NCBI RefSeq assembly: GCF_900110025.1
Contig: NZ_FOCE01000004.1
Span: 1-64,000 of the forward strand
From: Gemmobacter aquatilis
GTDB lineage: Bacteria; Pseudomonadota; Alphaproteobacteria; Rhodobacterales; Rhodobacteraceae
Reading direction: 5' to 3'
DNA: 64,000 nt
The translations under genes and the position numbers were made by a program. The notes below the pieces were generated by a model. That model worked only from the letters and a program-made list of their open reading frames with translations. It searched no databases and was not told the origin of the DNA. Within the stretch, counting starts at the first letter, position 1. The number at the start of each line of letters is the position of its first letter. This document shows, one piece after another, positions 54,371 to 62,524 of this stretch.

Positions 54371-55834
54371 TCAGCGCATCACGAACGGATCCGGGATCGG
54401 ATCGTCCGAGGTGCGCAGCCAGACCGTTTTCACCGTCGTATAGTCCAAAGCCGCGGCAAGGCCTCCCTCCCTGCCATGGCCAGAAAGCCCGTGCCCGCCG
54501 AACGGCGCGATGGGGGAAACGGCACGGTAAGTGTTGACCCAGACGATTCCGGCGCGGATGCCGCGGATCATGCGATGGGCGCGGGTCAGGCTGCGGGTGA
54601 ACACGCCCGAGGCCAGCCCGAATTCGGTATCATTGGCCAGATGCAGCGCGTCTTCCTCGGTGTCGAAGGTGACAACCGACAGGACGGGGCCGAAGAACTC
54701 TTCGCGCAGGCAGGGCGCATCGGGCGCATTGCTGCAATCCAGAATGGTGGGTGGGAAGTAGTAGCCCGCACCTTGCGGCACCACGCCGCCCGTTACCAGT
54801 TGCGCGCCCGCCGTCAGCGACCGCGCGATCAGATCGGCGATGCGGTCGCGCTGGCGCAGGGTGCAAAGCGGGCCGACCTCGGTGGCCATATCGTCTGGCG
54901 CCCCAATCGCCACCGCCTCGGCCTTGGCCTTCAGGCGGCCGAGAAACGCCTCCTTGACGCTGGCCTGCACCAGCAGGCGCGAACCTGCCACACAGCTTTG
55001 GCCGGTGGCCGCGAAAATGCCCGAGACCTGCGCATTGGCGGCGCTGTCCAGATCGGCATCCTCGAACACGATGAAGGGTGATTTCCCCCCGAGTTCCAGC
55101 GAAGTCTTGGCAAGGTTTTCAGCACTGGCCCGCACGATATGACGCGCCGTATCCGGCCCGCCGGTAAAGGCGATATGGGCCACGCGCCTGTGGGTGGTCA
55201 GCGCGCGCCCGGCCTCGGGCCCGCCGGTCACGATATTCACCACGCCGGGCGGGAACCCCGCCTCATGCACCAGTCGCGCAAATTCCAGCAGCGGTGCCGG
55301 GCCATCCTCGGACGCCTTCACCACCAGCGTGCAGCCCGCCGCCAGCGCCGGGCCGATCTTCACGGCGCTGAGAAACAGTTGCGAGTTCCACGGCACGATG
55401 GCCGCCACCACGCCCACGGGTTCGCGGCGCAGCCAGACCTCCATATCCGGCTTGTCGATCGGCAGATGCGCGCCTTCGATCTTGTCGGCAAGGCCCGCGT
55501 AATAGCGGTAATATTCCGCGACATAGGCGATCTGCGCGCTGGTTTCGCGGATGATCTTGCCGGTGTCGCGGGTTTCCAGCGCCGCAAGGCGGGGGGCCGC
55601 TGCCTGTACCAGATCGGCCAGCCGCATCAGCAGCTTGCCGCGCGCGCTGGCCGTCAGGGCAGGCCAGGCCCCGGAGGTGAACGCCCGATGCGCCGCCAGC
55701 ACCGCCCGGTCCACATCGCCCGCCCCGGCCATGGGCATCACGGCCCAAGGTGCTGCGGTCGCGGGGTCAAGGCTGTCAAAGCTGGCGGTGCCATCCTCGA
55801 AAACCCCGTCGATATAGTGCTGAAAACGGTCCAT
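54371..55834 (-). CDS. NAD-dependent aldehyde dehydrogenase
   Basis: A 487-residue aldehyde dehydrogenase with the general base Glu247 in SLELGGKSP, the nucleophile Cys281 in ATGQSCVAGSR, and PWNSQLFLSAVKIGPALAAG. The closest families by feel are betaine-aldehyde, gamma-aminobutyraldehyde or hydroxymuconic-semialdehyde dehydrogenases. It is 17 bp after the luciferase-like monooxygenase gene, so it probably oxidises an aldehyde released by that enzyme. The operon thus has two aldehyde dehydrogenases acting at different steps. Confidence 0.88.
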   Translation of the reverse strand: MDRFQHYIDGVFEDGTASFDSLDPATAAPWAVMPMAGAGDVDRAVLAAHRAFTSGAWPALTASARGKLLMRLADLVQAAAPRLAALETRDTGKIIRETSAQIAYVAEYYRYYAGLADKIEGAHLPIDKPDMEVWLRREPVGVVAAIVPWNSQLFLSAVKIGPALAAGCTLVVKASEDGPAPLLEFARLVHEAGFPPGVVNIVTGGPEAGRALTTHRRVAHIAFTGGPDTARHIVRASAENLAKTSLELGGKSPFIVFEDADLDSAANAQVSGIFAATGQSCVAGSRLLVQASVKEAFLGRLKAKAEAVAIGAPDDMATEVGPLCTLRQRDRIADLIARSLTAGAQLVTGGVVPQGAGYYFPPTILDCSNAPDAPCLREEFFGPVLSVVTFDTEEDALHLANDTEFGLASGVFTRSLTRAHRMIRGIRAGIVWVNTYRAVSPIAPFGGHGLSGHGREGGLAAALDYTTVKTVWLRTSDDPIPDPFVMR

Positions 55835-55851
55835 CGGGTGTCCTTTCCGGG

Positions 55852-56889
55852 TCAGGCGAAAGCGGGCATCACGTCGCGGATCAGCCGTTCAAGCGAGGCT
55901 TTCTTGCGCGCGAAGCTCATGCCGGTGTCGATCCAGAAGCTGAACTCGTCATAGCCGAGCGCCTCATACCCCTTGATCCGTTCAATGACCTCGGGGGCCT
56001 CGCCGATGATCTGGTTCTTGCGCATGGCCTGCGCCGAATAGAACGGATGCGCGGCGATTTCGGCCTCGGTCAGCTCCTGAATCAGCCCCTGCGAGATCGG
56101 GCGTTCGTTTTTGAACCAGGCCCCGAAATAGCAGTAGAACTTGTTGATCTCTTCGGCGGCCAGTTGCGCATCGGCCTCGCTGTCGGCCACATAGGCATGG
56201 CGCAGCACCATGATCTTCGGGCGTTCCACCTCGGGGTGGGCGGCGCAGGCGGCGTTGAAACGGTCCATCAGGCTGACCACCTCTTCATCGCCCAGATGCA
56301 GCGGCGTCACCTGCACGTTGCAGCCCTGCGACACGGCAAAATCATGGCTGTTCGGGTCACGCGCCGCGACCCAGATCGGCGGGCCGGGCTGTTGCAGCGG
56401 CTTGGGCGACGATGTGGTTTTCGGGAACTGCCAGTATTCGCCCGCATGTTCGTAGTCGCCCGCCCACAGCGCCTTGATCGCCGGCACCAGCTCGCGCATC
56501 CGCCCGCCCGCACCCCAGGCATCCAGTCCCGGCAACAGCCGTTCATATTCAAAGCTGTAGGCGCCGCGCGCGATGCCCAGATCCAGCCGCCCATCCATGA
56601 TGATATCGGCCATCGCCGCCTCGCCCGCCAGCCGGATCGGGTGCCAGAACGGCGCGATCACCGTACCGGTGCCCAGCCGCACGTTTTTCGTGCGCCGGGC
56701 CAGATCGACAAGGTTCAACAGCGGGTTCGGCGCGATGGTGAAGTTCATGCCGTGATGCTCGCCCGTCCAGATGGCGTGCATGCCACCTTCATCGGCGATG
56801 CGGCACAGTTCGATCATCTCGTCGTAAAGCTGCTTCTGGTCCTCTTCGGCCGAAACGCGCTCCATATGGATGAAGAGTGAGAATTTCAT
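55852..56889 (-). CDS. Luciferase-like flavin-dependent monooxygenase
   Basis: A 345-residue LLM-class oxidoreductase with a TIM-barrel fold that uses reduced FMN and oxygen. Typical features are MKFSLFIHMERVSAEEDQKQ at the start, IWTGEHHGMNFTIAPNPLL, RLGTGTVIAPFWHPIRLAGE, the LDLGIARGAYSFEYERL block and GPPIWVAARDPNSHDFAVSQ. The ATG overlaps the stop of the flavin reductase gene by one base, which strongly suggests a two-component monooxygenase with that reductase. It could cleave a ring or C-N bond; the substrate is unknown. Confidence 0.9.
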   Translation of the reverse strand: MKFSLFIHMERVSAEEDQKQLYDEMIELCRIADEGGMHAIWTGEHHGMNFTIAPNPLLNLVDLARRTKNVRLGTGTVIAPFWHPIRLAGEAAMADIIMDGRLDLGIARGAYSFEYERLLPGLDAWGAGGRMRELVPAIKALWAGDYEHAGEYWQFPKTTSSPKPLQQPGPPIWVAARDPNSHDFAVSQGCNVQVTPLHLGDEEVVSLMDRFNAACAAHPEVERPKIMVLRHAYVADSEADAQLAAEEINKFYCYFGAWFKNERPISQGLIQELTEAEIAAHPFYSAQAMRKNQIIGEAPEVIERIKGYEALGYDEFSFWIDTGMSFARKKASLERLIRDVMPAFA

Positions 56890-57821
56890 CAGTTCTGTCC
56901 TTCCGCGATACGTTGCACGCGTCCCTGTTCATGTGTGCCGAAATAGATGCCGTAATTGCCCATGCGGGATTCTTCGGCGAGGCGCTGCAGCATCTGGCGC
57001 AGCGCAGGATCGGTCACATCGGCGACCCCTTCGGCGGTCAGTTCGACAAAGGCGCCCTTGGCGGTGCGGCCAAGGCTGGCCGGGCAGCGCAGCGCGATAT
57101 GTTGCGTGCCAAGGCCCGCATCTTCGTACACCGCATAGATCGAGCCGGGTTCCGCCTTGACATCAAGGCTGGCGATCAGGCTGGCCAAGGCGGCATGAAC
57201 ACCTTCGCGCCCGACGCGCACCATCGGCACCGACAGACCGCCGCGCCCGTCATCGACCAGCAGCACCTGACCTTCGGCCTCCAGAATGGCCGAGATCACC
57301 ACATCCGGCCCGGCGGGCAGTTGCGCCGTCGTGGCGGCGGGGGTGACATAGGCGCCGCGATGATAGCCAAGGCCGGGGGCGGCGCTGGCCTCGAACGCGC
57401 CGATGCGGCCCAGAAGAATGGTGTGGTCGCCCGCCGGAATGACCTGTTCCAGCGTGCAGTCGAACCATCCCGAAACCCCGGCAATCAGCGGAGACCCGAC
57501 GGGTCCATGCCGCCAGTAGACACTGGCGAACCGATCCTCCGAAGGGCGCGCGAAGGTGGCCGACACATCCTTTTGCCCTTCGGACAGGATGTTCACGGCA
57601 AAGCCCTTGCCACTGACAAAGCTGTGCAGGTTGATCGAGCTGTTGGCGATCGACACCAGAAGCAGGGGCGGATCCAGCGACACCGAGGAAAACGAGTTCG
57701 CGGTAAAGCCAAGCGGCTTGCCGCTGGCATCCAGCGTCGTGACCACGGTCACGCCGGTCATGAAACAGCCGAAGGCGTCGCGCAGGGCGCGCGGGTCCAG
57801 CGGGGTTGGGTCAGTGGTCAT
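56889..57821 (-). CDS. Flavin reductase with an extra C-terminal domain
   Basis: A 310-residue protein. Residues 10-165 are a split-barrel NAD(P)H:flavin reductase of the HpaC/RutF type (FMTGVTVVTTLDASGKPLGF, then TANSFSSVSLDPPLLLVSIA and FAVNILSEGQKDVSATFARP). Residues 170-310 are an added domain (VLLVDDGRGGLSVPMVRVGR, IYAVYEDAGLGTQHIALRCP) that looks like a degenerate Nudix fold without the catalytic box. Simple flavin reductases are 160-200 residues long, so the fusion is unusual. It provides FMNH2 to the adjacent monooxygenase. The stop overlaps the LLM start by one base; the start overlaps the hydrolase stop by four. Confidence 0.85.
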   Translation of the reverse strand: MTTDPTPLDPRALRDAFGCFMTGVTVVTTLDASGKPLGFTANSFSSVSLDPPLLLVSIANSSINLHSFVSGKGFAVNILSEGQKDVSATFARPSEDRFASVYWRHGPVGSPLIAGVSGWFDCTLEQVIPAGDHTILLGRIGAFEASAAPGLGYHRGAYVTPAATTAQLPAGPDVVISAILEAEGQVLLVDDGRGGLSVPMVRVGREGVHAALASLIASLDVKAEPGSIYAVYEDAGLGTQHIALRCPASLGRTAKGAFVELTAEGVADVTDPALRQMLQRLAEESRMGNYGIYFGTHEQGRVQRIAEGQN

Positions 57822-58612
57822 GCCGCGATCTCCTTGATGGACAGCCAGCGTTGAAGTTCCGCAGAAACAGCTTCGGGTGCGGTCAGGTTGACCATGTGAC
57901 GATGCCCGGTGATCACCACGGCCCGGCCTTTCGGGGCCATCGCGGCCATGGCTTCGGTCATGGCTGGGGTGGAATTGGCATCACCGTCCCCGGTCAGCAC
58001 CAGCAGCGGGCAGCGGATTTCGCCCAGACGATCGGCATAGATGCCGTCGCCTTCGGCAAAGGCACGATAGGCCGCAGCATAGCCTGCGGGCGAGACTTTG
58101 CGCAGCCAGCCCGCCACCGCGTCGCGCAGGTCGGCCTGGTCCGGGCTGAACCAGCGGGCCAGCGGCGCCTCGATCCCGCCGGCACCGGCGGCGATTTCGG
58201 CGGCACGGGCCAGAACGGCGGCGCGGGCCGCAGGGCTGCGGCGATGCACGCCGTTCAGCAGGGCCGCGCGGCGCACCAGTTCCGGGTGTTCCACTGCCAG
58301 CCCGCCCGCGATCAGCGAACCCATGGAGTGGCCAGCCACCGATACCGGCCCCAGACCCAGCGCCTGAATGACACTCGCCGCCCAGGCGACATAATCGGGC
58401 AATTGCGGCTGACCGGGCAGCGGATCGCTGTCGCCATGGCCCGGCATATCAACTGCGATCACGCGATGATCCGTGGCCAGTGCGGCGATCTGTGGCGCCC
58501 ATGCCTCGGCCCGCATGCCCACGCCGTGGATCAGCAGAAGCGGTTCCCCCGCTCCTGCCTCGATCACGCGGACGGACAGGCCATCAGACAGACGCAGGGT
58601 TCGCGACATCAT
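57818..58612 (-). CDS. Alpha/beta-fold hydrolase
   Basis: A 264-residue hydrolase: oxyanion-loop HGVGMRAEAW, DMPGHGDSD, the nucleophile elbow GHSMGS (Ser near residue 98), an Asp in LLVLTGDGDANSTP and the catalytic His in ITGHRHMVNL. This is the fold of RutD, carboxylesterases and C-C hydrolases. It overlaps the flavin reductase start by four bases and the DUF1185 stop by 29 bases. Two adjacent ATGs exist; the first (58612) has AAGGA eight bases upstream. It may open an ester, lactone or amide formed by the monooxygenase. Confidence 0.85.
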   Translation of the reverse strand: MMSRTLRLSDGLSVRVIEAGAGEPLLLIHGVGMRAEAWAPQIAALATDHRVIAVDMPGHGDSDPLPGQPQLPDYVAWAASVIQALGLGPVSVAGHSMGSLIAGGLAVEHPELVRRAALLNGVHRRSPAARAAVLARAAEIAAGAGGIEAPLARWFSPDQADLRDAVAGWLRKVSPAGYAAAYRAFAEGDGIYADRLGEIRCPLLVLTGDGDANSTPAMTEAMAAMAPKGRAVVITGHRHMVNLTAPEAVSAELQRWLSIKEIAA

Positions 58613-59186
58613 GGCCCAGATCCTTGAGGTCTTGATAGCGGTCGCCGATGCGGTGATGCGGGCGCCCGCCCGTTGACGCGCCAAGCGCCACGACGATCTC
58701 GTCGGCGGCGGGGGCGTCGGGGATCGAGAAATGGATGGTCTGGTAATGCGAGCGGCGGCCCTCGTCATGCTTGTCCATCAGCGGGATCATCACCGGGCAG
58801 TTGGCCGGGCCACGCACATTGGTGAAGGCCAGATAGGTCTTTGCCCCCAGCGCCTGACGGTAGTGGTTGCCAAAGCGCAGCGTGTGGATCAGCGCGTTGG
58901 CGTGTTCCAATTCGCCATCCAGCCCGACGACCGCGGCCTTGCCATAGCCTTCCACCGCATCGGCGCCGCCTGCGGCTTCCAGGATCATCGCGGTCAGAAG
59001 CTGCCCCAGTTCGGGGGCGACGGCGTGGATCATCGGCTTCAGATCCTCGACGAAGCCTTGCCCGGCCCAGGGGTTTTTCAGCACCGCTGCCGCCGTGATC
59101 AGCTTCAGGGGTTTGGGGGCGGCGCGGCCGCCTTCGATCAGCGTTGTCTCGATGGTGGTGAAGGTCTTGCGAATCTGTGCCGACAT
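58584..59186 (-). CDS. DUF1185 'amino acid synthesis' family protein
   Basis: A 200-residue cytoplasmic protein of the DUF1185 (AA_synth) family. Recognised pieces are FTTIETTLIEGGRAAPKPLK, AAAVLKNPWAGQGFVEDLKP, EGYGKAAVVGLDGELEHANA and HHRIGDRYQDLKDLG. The family has solved structures but, to my knowledge, no assigned reaction; the 'amino acid synthesis' name has weak support. It is the first gene of the ten-gene operon. GGAG precedes the ATG at 59186. Its placement next to hydrolase, flavin reductase and LLM suggests a hydrolytic or isomerising step in the same pathway. Confidence 0.83.
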   Translation of the reverse strand: MSAQIRKTFTTIETTLIEGGRAAPKPLKLITAAAVLKNPWAGQGFVEDLKPMIHAVAPELGQLLTAMILEAAGGADAVEGYGKAAVVGLDGELEHANALIHTLRFGNHYRQALGAKTYLAFTNVRGPANCPVMIPLMDKHDEGRRSHYQTIHFSIPDAPAADEIVVALGASTGGRPHHRIGDRYQDLKDLGHDVANPASV

Positions 59187-59206
59187 TGGGGTTCTCCAGT
59201 TCATTA

Positions 59207-59226
59207 ATGGTATGTTGGTATACCAT
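59207..59226. promoter_or_regulatory. Candidate operator of the GntR/FCD regulator
   Basis: TGGTATACCA (59216-59225) is a perfect palindrome of the GntR/FCD type (core GTATAC), and ATGGTAT...ATACCAT (59207-59226) is a second, overlapping inverted repeat. The site is 21 bp from the operon start and 58 bp from the regulator start. Confidence 0.75.
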
Positions 59227-59283
59227 ATGGTCACATGTCAAGTCGAACTTGATTTACCGGAATCCACCGCCTATCCTGCAGCC

Positions 59284-59967
59284 ATGGACCAGACACATGA
59301 CACCGATCTGCGGATCGACCATTCGCCCACGACACTGCGGGAACTTGCGGTGGATCGCTTGCGGCAAGCCATCATCTCGGGCCGGTTCAGCGGCGGCGAG
59401 CGTCTGGTTGAACGCACGCTATGCGACCAGCTCGGCGTATCACGCTCGGTCGTGCGCGAGGCGATCCGCTATCTGGAGGCGGAAGGGCTGGTGGAAACGC
59501 TTGCCCGCAGCGGTCCGATGGTGGCAAAGCTGGACTGGGCGCGCGCGCGCCAAGTCTATGATATCCGTGGTCTGCTGGAGGCCGAGGCTGCTTCTGCCTG
59601 TGCCAGGCTGGCGGATGACGGGGTGAAAGCGCGTCTGCATGCCGCGCTGCGCACCCTTGAGGCGGCATTCACCGATGCTGACCCAAGCCGCCTTTATCAC
59701 GCGACAACAAAGTTTTACGAAGTGATCTTCACGTCGGCGGGCCATGACATCGCGTGGGAGATCGTGCAGCGCCTGAACAGCCGGATTTCCCGGCTGCGTG
59801 CCCTGACACTGGCAACCACGGATCGGCGGGTTTCTGGCCCGGCCCATATGGCGCGCATCTGCGAGGCGATCTGCAACAATGACGCCCCTGCGGCAGCCAA
59901 GGCAGTGCGCGTGCATCTGGCCGATGCGGCCGAAATCGCCCGAATGCTCCTGGAAAAAGAGACGTAA
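59284..59967 (+). CDS. GntR-family (FCD) transcriptional regulator
   Basis: A 227-residue regulator with the GntR winged helix (LRELAVDRLRQAIISGRFSG, ERTLCDQLGVSRSVVREAIR, YLEAEGLVETLARSG) and an FCD ligand domain with the metal-binding pattern of His/Asp residues (FYEVIFTSAGHDIAWEIVQR and VRVHLADAAEIARMLLE). It is divergent from the LLM operon with a GntR-type palindrome between, so it is the likely local repressor responding to a carboxylic acid of the pathway. Neither this ATG nor the upstream one at 59227 has a clear ribosome site, so the start is uncertain. Confidence 0.88.
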   Translation: MDQTHDTDLRIDHSPTTLRELAVDRLRQAIISGRFSGGERLVERTLCDQLGVSRSVVREAIRYLEAEGLVETLARSGPMVAKLDWARARQVYDIRGLLEAEAASACARLADDGVKARLHAALRTLEAAFTDADPSRLYHATTKFYEVIFTSAGHDIAWEIVQRLNSRISRLRALTLATTDRRVSGPAHMARICEAICNNDAPAAAKAVRVHLADAAEIARMLLEKET

Positions 59968-60041
59968 GGGCAGCCTTATCGCCGCCACCCATGTGCCCCA
60001 AGCACCGGCGCGGACCTTCGGCCTTGGCGCGTAGATCCAGA

Positions 60042-61022
60042 TCAGGACCGGCGGCGCCTGGCACCCGTCAGAGTCTCGCCGGGGCTTTCGCCATAGGCCA
60101 GACGATAGGCCCCGGAAAACCGGCCAAGATGGGTAAAGCCGCAATCCAGCGCGATTGTAGTGACCGAATCCCCCGGCTGGGCGGCGCACAAACGGTCGCG
60201 CGCCCGTTCCAGCCGCATCCTGTTCAGCACGGTGCTTGGTTCCATCGCACGCGTTTCCATGAAGGCCAGTTGCAGACTGCGCAGACCAACGCCCACTTCA
60301 CGGGCGATTTCGGCCATCGACAGCGGTTCGTCGCTGCGGGCGCGCATGATCTCTTCGGCCAGACGCACACGCCGCGCCGGGGCAGGCAGGGTGCGCAGTT
60401 CATCAAACGTCTGCACTGTCTCGACGACGATACCCCGAAGCAATTCGTTCACCAGTACCGCAAGAGCTGCAACGGCCTGCGAAGACACCGGGGGGGCGCC
60501 ATCGTGGAAATGGCCGGTCACAAGATCCAGAAGATCGGACAGGCGCCGATAGCTGGGCGCCGAATTCAGGATTGGCAACCCGTCGGGCAGGCCCGGCAGA
60601 TCGCGTTCGATGTCGTCAGCGATCTGCGCGCGCAGGTCGGCCCAGGGCGTCATAACGGCGCAGGCCCGGAACAGGCCGCCACCATCGGGCGCGTCAACCC
60701 GGGTGCGCCGCGCACCGGGCGCAACCAGAAGCCCGCCGCGCTGTGTCATCCGATACTCGGCAGCCGCGACCCGAAGCCGCAGGTGCCCGGCTCGTGGCAT
60801 CAGCAGGGTGACAGCGGTTTCCTCTGCGACTTCGACGACATGCCCGGTCGATTGCACATGGCTGACGCGGGGCCCGTTGCGGCGCAACTCGGCGGTATCG
60901 ACACGAATGCGGCCATTGCCCTCGGACAGCGCGAAGGCCCGTGTCTGATCAAACATGTTCGACGCGAAGGCTTTGCCGTGGCCATCGTCAGGGCCGTGCT
61001 GGGTTGTGCGGATCGAAAGCAA
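60042..61022 (-). CDS. AraC-family transcriptional regulator
   Basis: A 326-residue regulator with an N-terminal AraC-binding-like cupin region (residues 25-180) and a C-terminal double helix-turn-helix (MAEIAREVGVGLRSLQLAFM and ALDCGFTHLGRFSGAYRLAY). It converges on the GntR gene. The proposed start at 61022 is a TTG with GGAG seven bases upstream; an ATG at 60956 is the alternative. Such regulators with an AraC_binding_2 domain often control aromatic or alkane/amine oxidation genes. No target is obvious, but it lies beside the LLM operon. Confidence 0.82.
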   Translation of the reverse strand: MLSIRTTQHGPDDGHGKAFASNMFDQTRAFALSEGNGRIRVDTAELRRNGPRVSHVQSTGHVVEVAEETAVTLLMPRAGHLRLRVAAAEYRMTQRGGLLVAPGARRTRVDAPDGGGLFRACAVMTPWADLRAQIADDIERDLPGLPDGLPILNSAPSYRRLSDLLDLVTGHFHDGAPPVSSQAVAALAVLVNELLRGIVVETVQTFDELRTLPAPARRVRLAEEIMRARSDEPLSMAEIAREVGVGLRSLQLAFMETRAMEPSTVLNRMRLERARDRLCAAQPGDSVTTIALDCGFTHLGRFSGAYRLAYGESPGETLTGARRRRS

Positions 61023-61440
61023 GGAATAGCTCCGCCAGAGACGTATTCGGGAAGGGACAATCTACCCAGAAGATAGCTTCGCGGGTTCAGAAGACGAGGG
61101 GGTTTTCCGCAGTTCGCGCAGAGCCTTGATCGACCGACCAGAAAATCCGCAACGATTGCCGTGTTTCGCATTCCGGATAGACGGAAAGGCGGGCCTGCGC
61201 GACTCTCAAGCGGAGCTTTTCATTCCACCGCCTGCAGATTGCTTTGGATGCGTTTCAGGCTACATGTCTACCTTACGGAGTGCTGATCCTGACTACCGCG
61301 ACGCTGTGCCGCCAAGGCGCCCCGAGTCGGGCCGCGTCGATGACAAGGGCTGATGACGCCATGGCCGGAAACCCGCCACAGTTCTGCGCGCCTGTTGCCA
61401 AGGCGCGCAGGGCAGACCCTGAAACCTTGGAACAGAGCTG
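61023..61440. other. 418-bp gap with divergent promoters, no supported gene
   Basis: The stretch lies between the AraC-family gene and the SH3b protein gene, which point away from each other. A 65-codon frame (61244-61441) ends on the ATG of the next gene, but it has no ribosome site and unremarkable composition, so I do not call it. I see no strong inverted repeat beyond short GC-rich ones. Confidence 0.5.
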
Positions 61441-62472
61441 ATGCCCATGCCCATGCGTATCCTTCGACTAGCCGCCATGGCACTTGCAGTGACTGCTTTC
61501 GCGCAGATCCCTTCGCCCACATCCGCGCAGACCACGACACAGAGGGTAACCTTCCCGACCGGGAAGGACAGCGGCACTGTGAAAGGGCGCATTGCCGGGG
61601 ATGAGGCCATGCGTTTCACGCTCGGTGCGCGCGGGGGGCAGCGGATGATCGTCGAGATGACCACCTCCAACGCCTCTGCCTATTTCAACATTACCGCGCC
61701 TGGCGCGGCAGAGGCGCTGCATATCGGATCGGTTGCAGGCAATAACTTTGAGGGGCTTTTGCCCACGACCGGCGATTATACGGTCGAGGTCTATCTCATG
61801 CGCAATGCGGCCCGGCGGGGCGAGGCGGCGGATTTCGCGATCAGTTTCCGCATCGCTGCGGCAGCGGCAGCGGTGCAGTCCGATTTTGCGGATGGGCTGG
61901 CCGGGGGGCCGGACTATTGGGCGGTCAGCGGTTTGCCGCCGGGCGATCGGCTGAACCTGCGCGCCGGGCCGGGAACAGCGCAGCGCGTGCTGGGCAGCCT
62001 TGGCGAAGGAGAGGTGATCCGCAACCTTGGCTGTCGCATGGAGGGGGGCGGGCGCTGGTGTCAGGTCAGCACCTCTTATGGCACTGGCTGGGTGGCCGGG
62101 CGTTTTTTGCGCGAATCGTCGGCGCCGGGGGCCAATATAGCGCCACCCGCGCCGCTGCCTGCCGCCAAACCGGGCCAGCCTCGCGGCAATGGCGAGCCCT
62201 TCACCGCCATGGGCACGCTGCCCTGCGCCCGAGCCAAGGGCCAGCCGACGGGGCCATGCGCTTTCGGCGTGATCCGTCCGGCGCTTGGCGAGGCCAACCT
62301 CTGGATCGCCCATCCCCAAGGCGGTGAACGCTACATCCTGTTTCAGGACGGTGCGCCGGTGTTTACCGATGCTCAGGCCAAGATCCGGTTCGAGAGGGAG
62401 GTCGATCTTTACTTGATCCGCATCGGCGCCGAGCGTTTCGAGGTGCCGCGGGCCGTGATCTATGGGGGCTGA
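61441..62472 (+). CDS. Secreted protein with SH3b domain
   Basis: A 343-residue exported protein. The signal peptide (MRILRLAAMALAVTAFAQI...TSA, cleavage near residue 30) is followed by a beta-rich PPC-like domain at 35-140 (GKDSGTVKGRIAGDEAMRFT, GDYTVEVYLMRNAARRGEAA). A bacterial SH3 domain follows at 160-220 (DRLNLRAGPGTAQRVLGSLG, RWCQVSTSYGTGWVAGRFLR). A proline-rich linker leads to a C-terminal domain (IRPALGEANLWIAHPQGGER). SH3b domains often bind peptidoglycan. Three closely spaced ATGs allow starts at 61441, 61447 or 61453. Confidence 0.83.
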   Translation: MPMPMRILRLAAMALAVTAFAQIPSPTSAQTTTQRVTFPTGKDSGTVKGRIAGDEAMRFTLGARGGQRMIVEMTTSNASAYFNITAPGAAEALHIGSVAGNNFEGLLPTTGDYTVEVYLMRNAARRGEAADFAISFRIAAAAAAVQSDFADGLAGGPDYWAVSGLPPGDRLNLRAGPGTAQRVLGSLGEGEVIRNLGCRMEGGGRWCQVSTSYGTGWVAGRFLRESSAPGANIAPPAPLPAAKPGQPRGNGEPFTAMGTLPCARAKGQPTGPCAFGVIRPALGEANLWIAHPQGGERYILFQDGAPVFTDAQAKIRFEREVDLYLIRIGAERFEVPRAVIYGG

Positions 62473-62500
62473 CCCGGCCCGTCCTGCACCAAAGGTTGTT

Positions 62501-62524
62501 AACTGCCTCCGGTGCAGGCAGTTT
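62501..62524. terminator. Bidirectional terminator between the SH3b and anion permease genes
   Basis: AACTGCCT-CCGGTGC-AGGCAGTT is an eight-bp perfect stem with a seven-base loop, with A/T residues at both ends, between two convergent genes. Confidence 0.8.

Noticed and set aside
61244-61441. A 65-codon frame whose stop overlaps the SH3b gene start
   Set aside because: The overlap is suggestive, but there is no ribosome site, signal peptide or domain, and the region must hold promoters.
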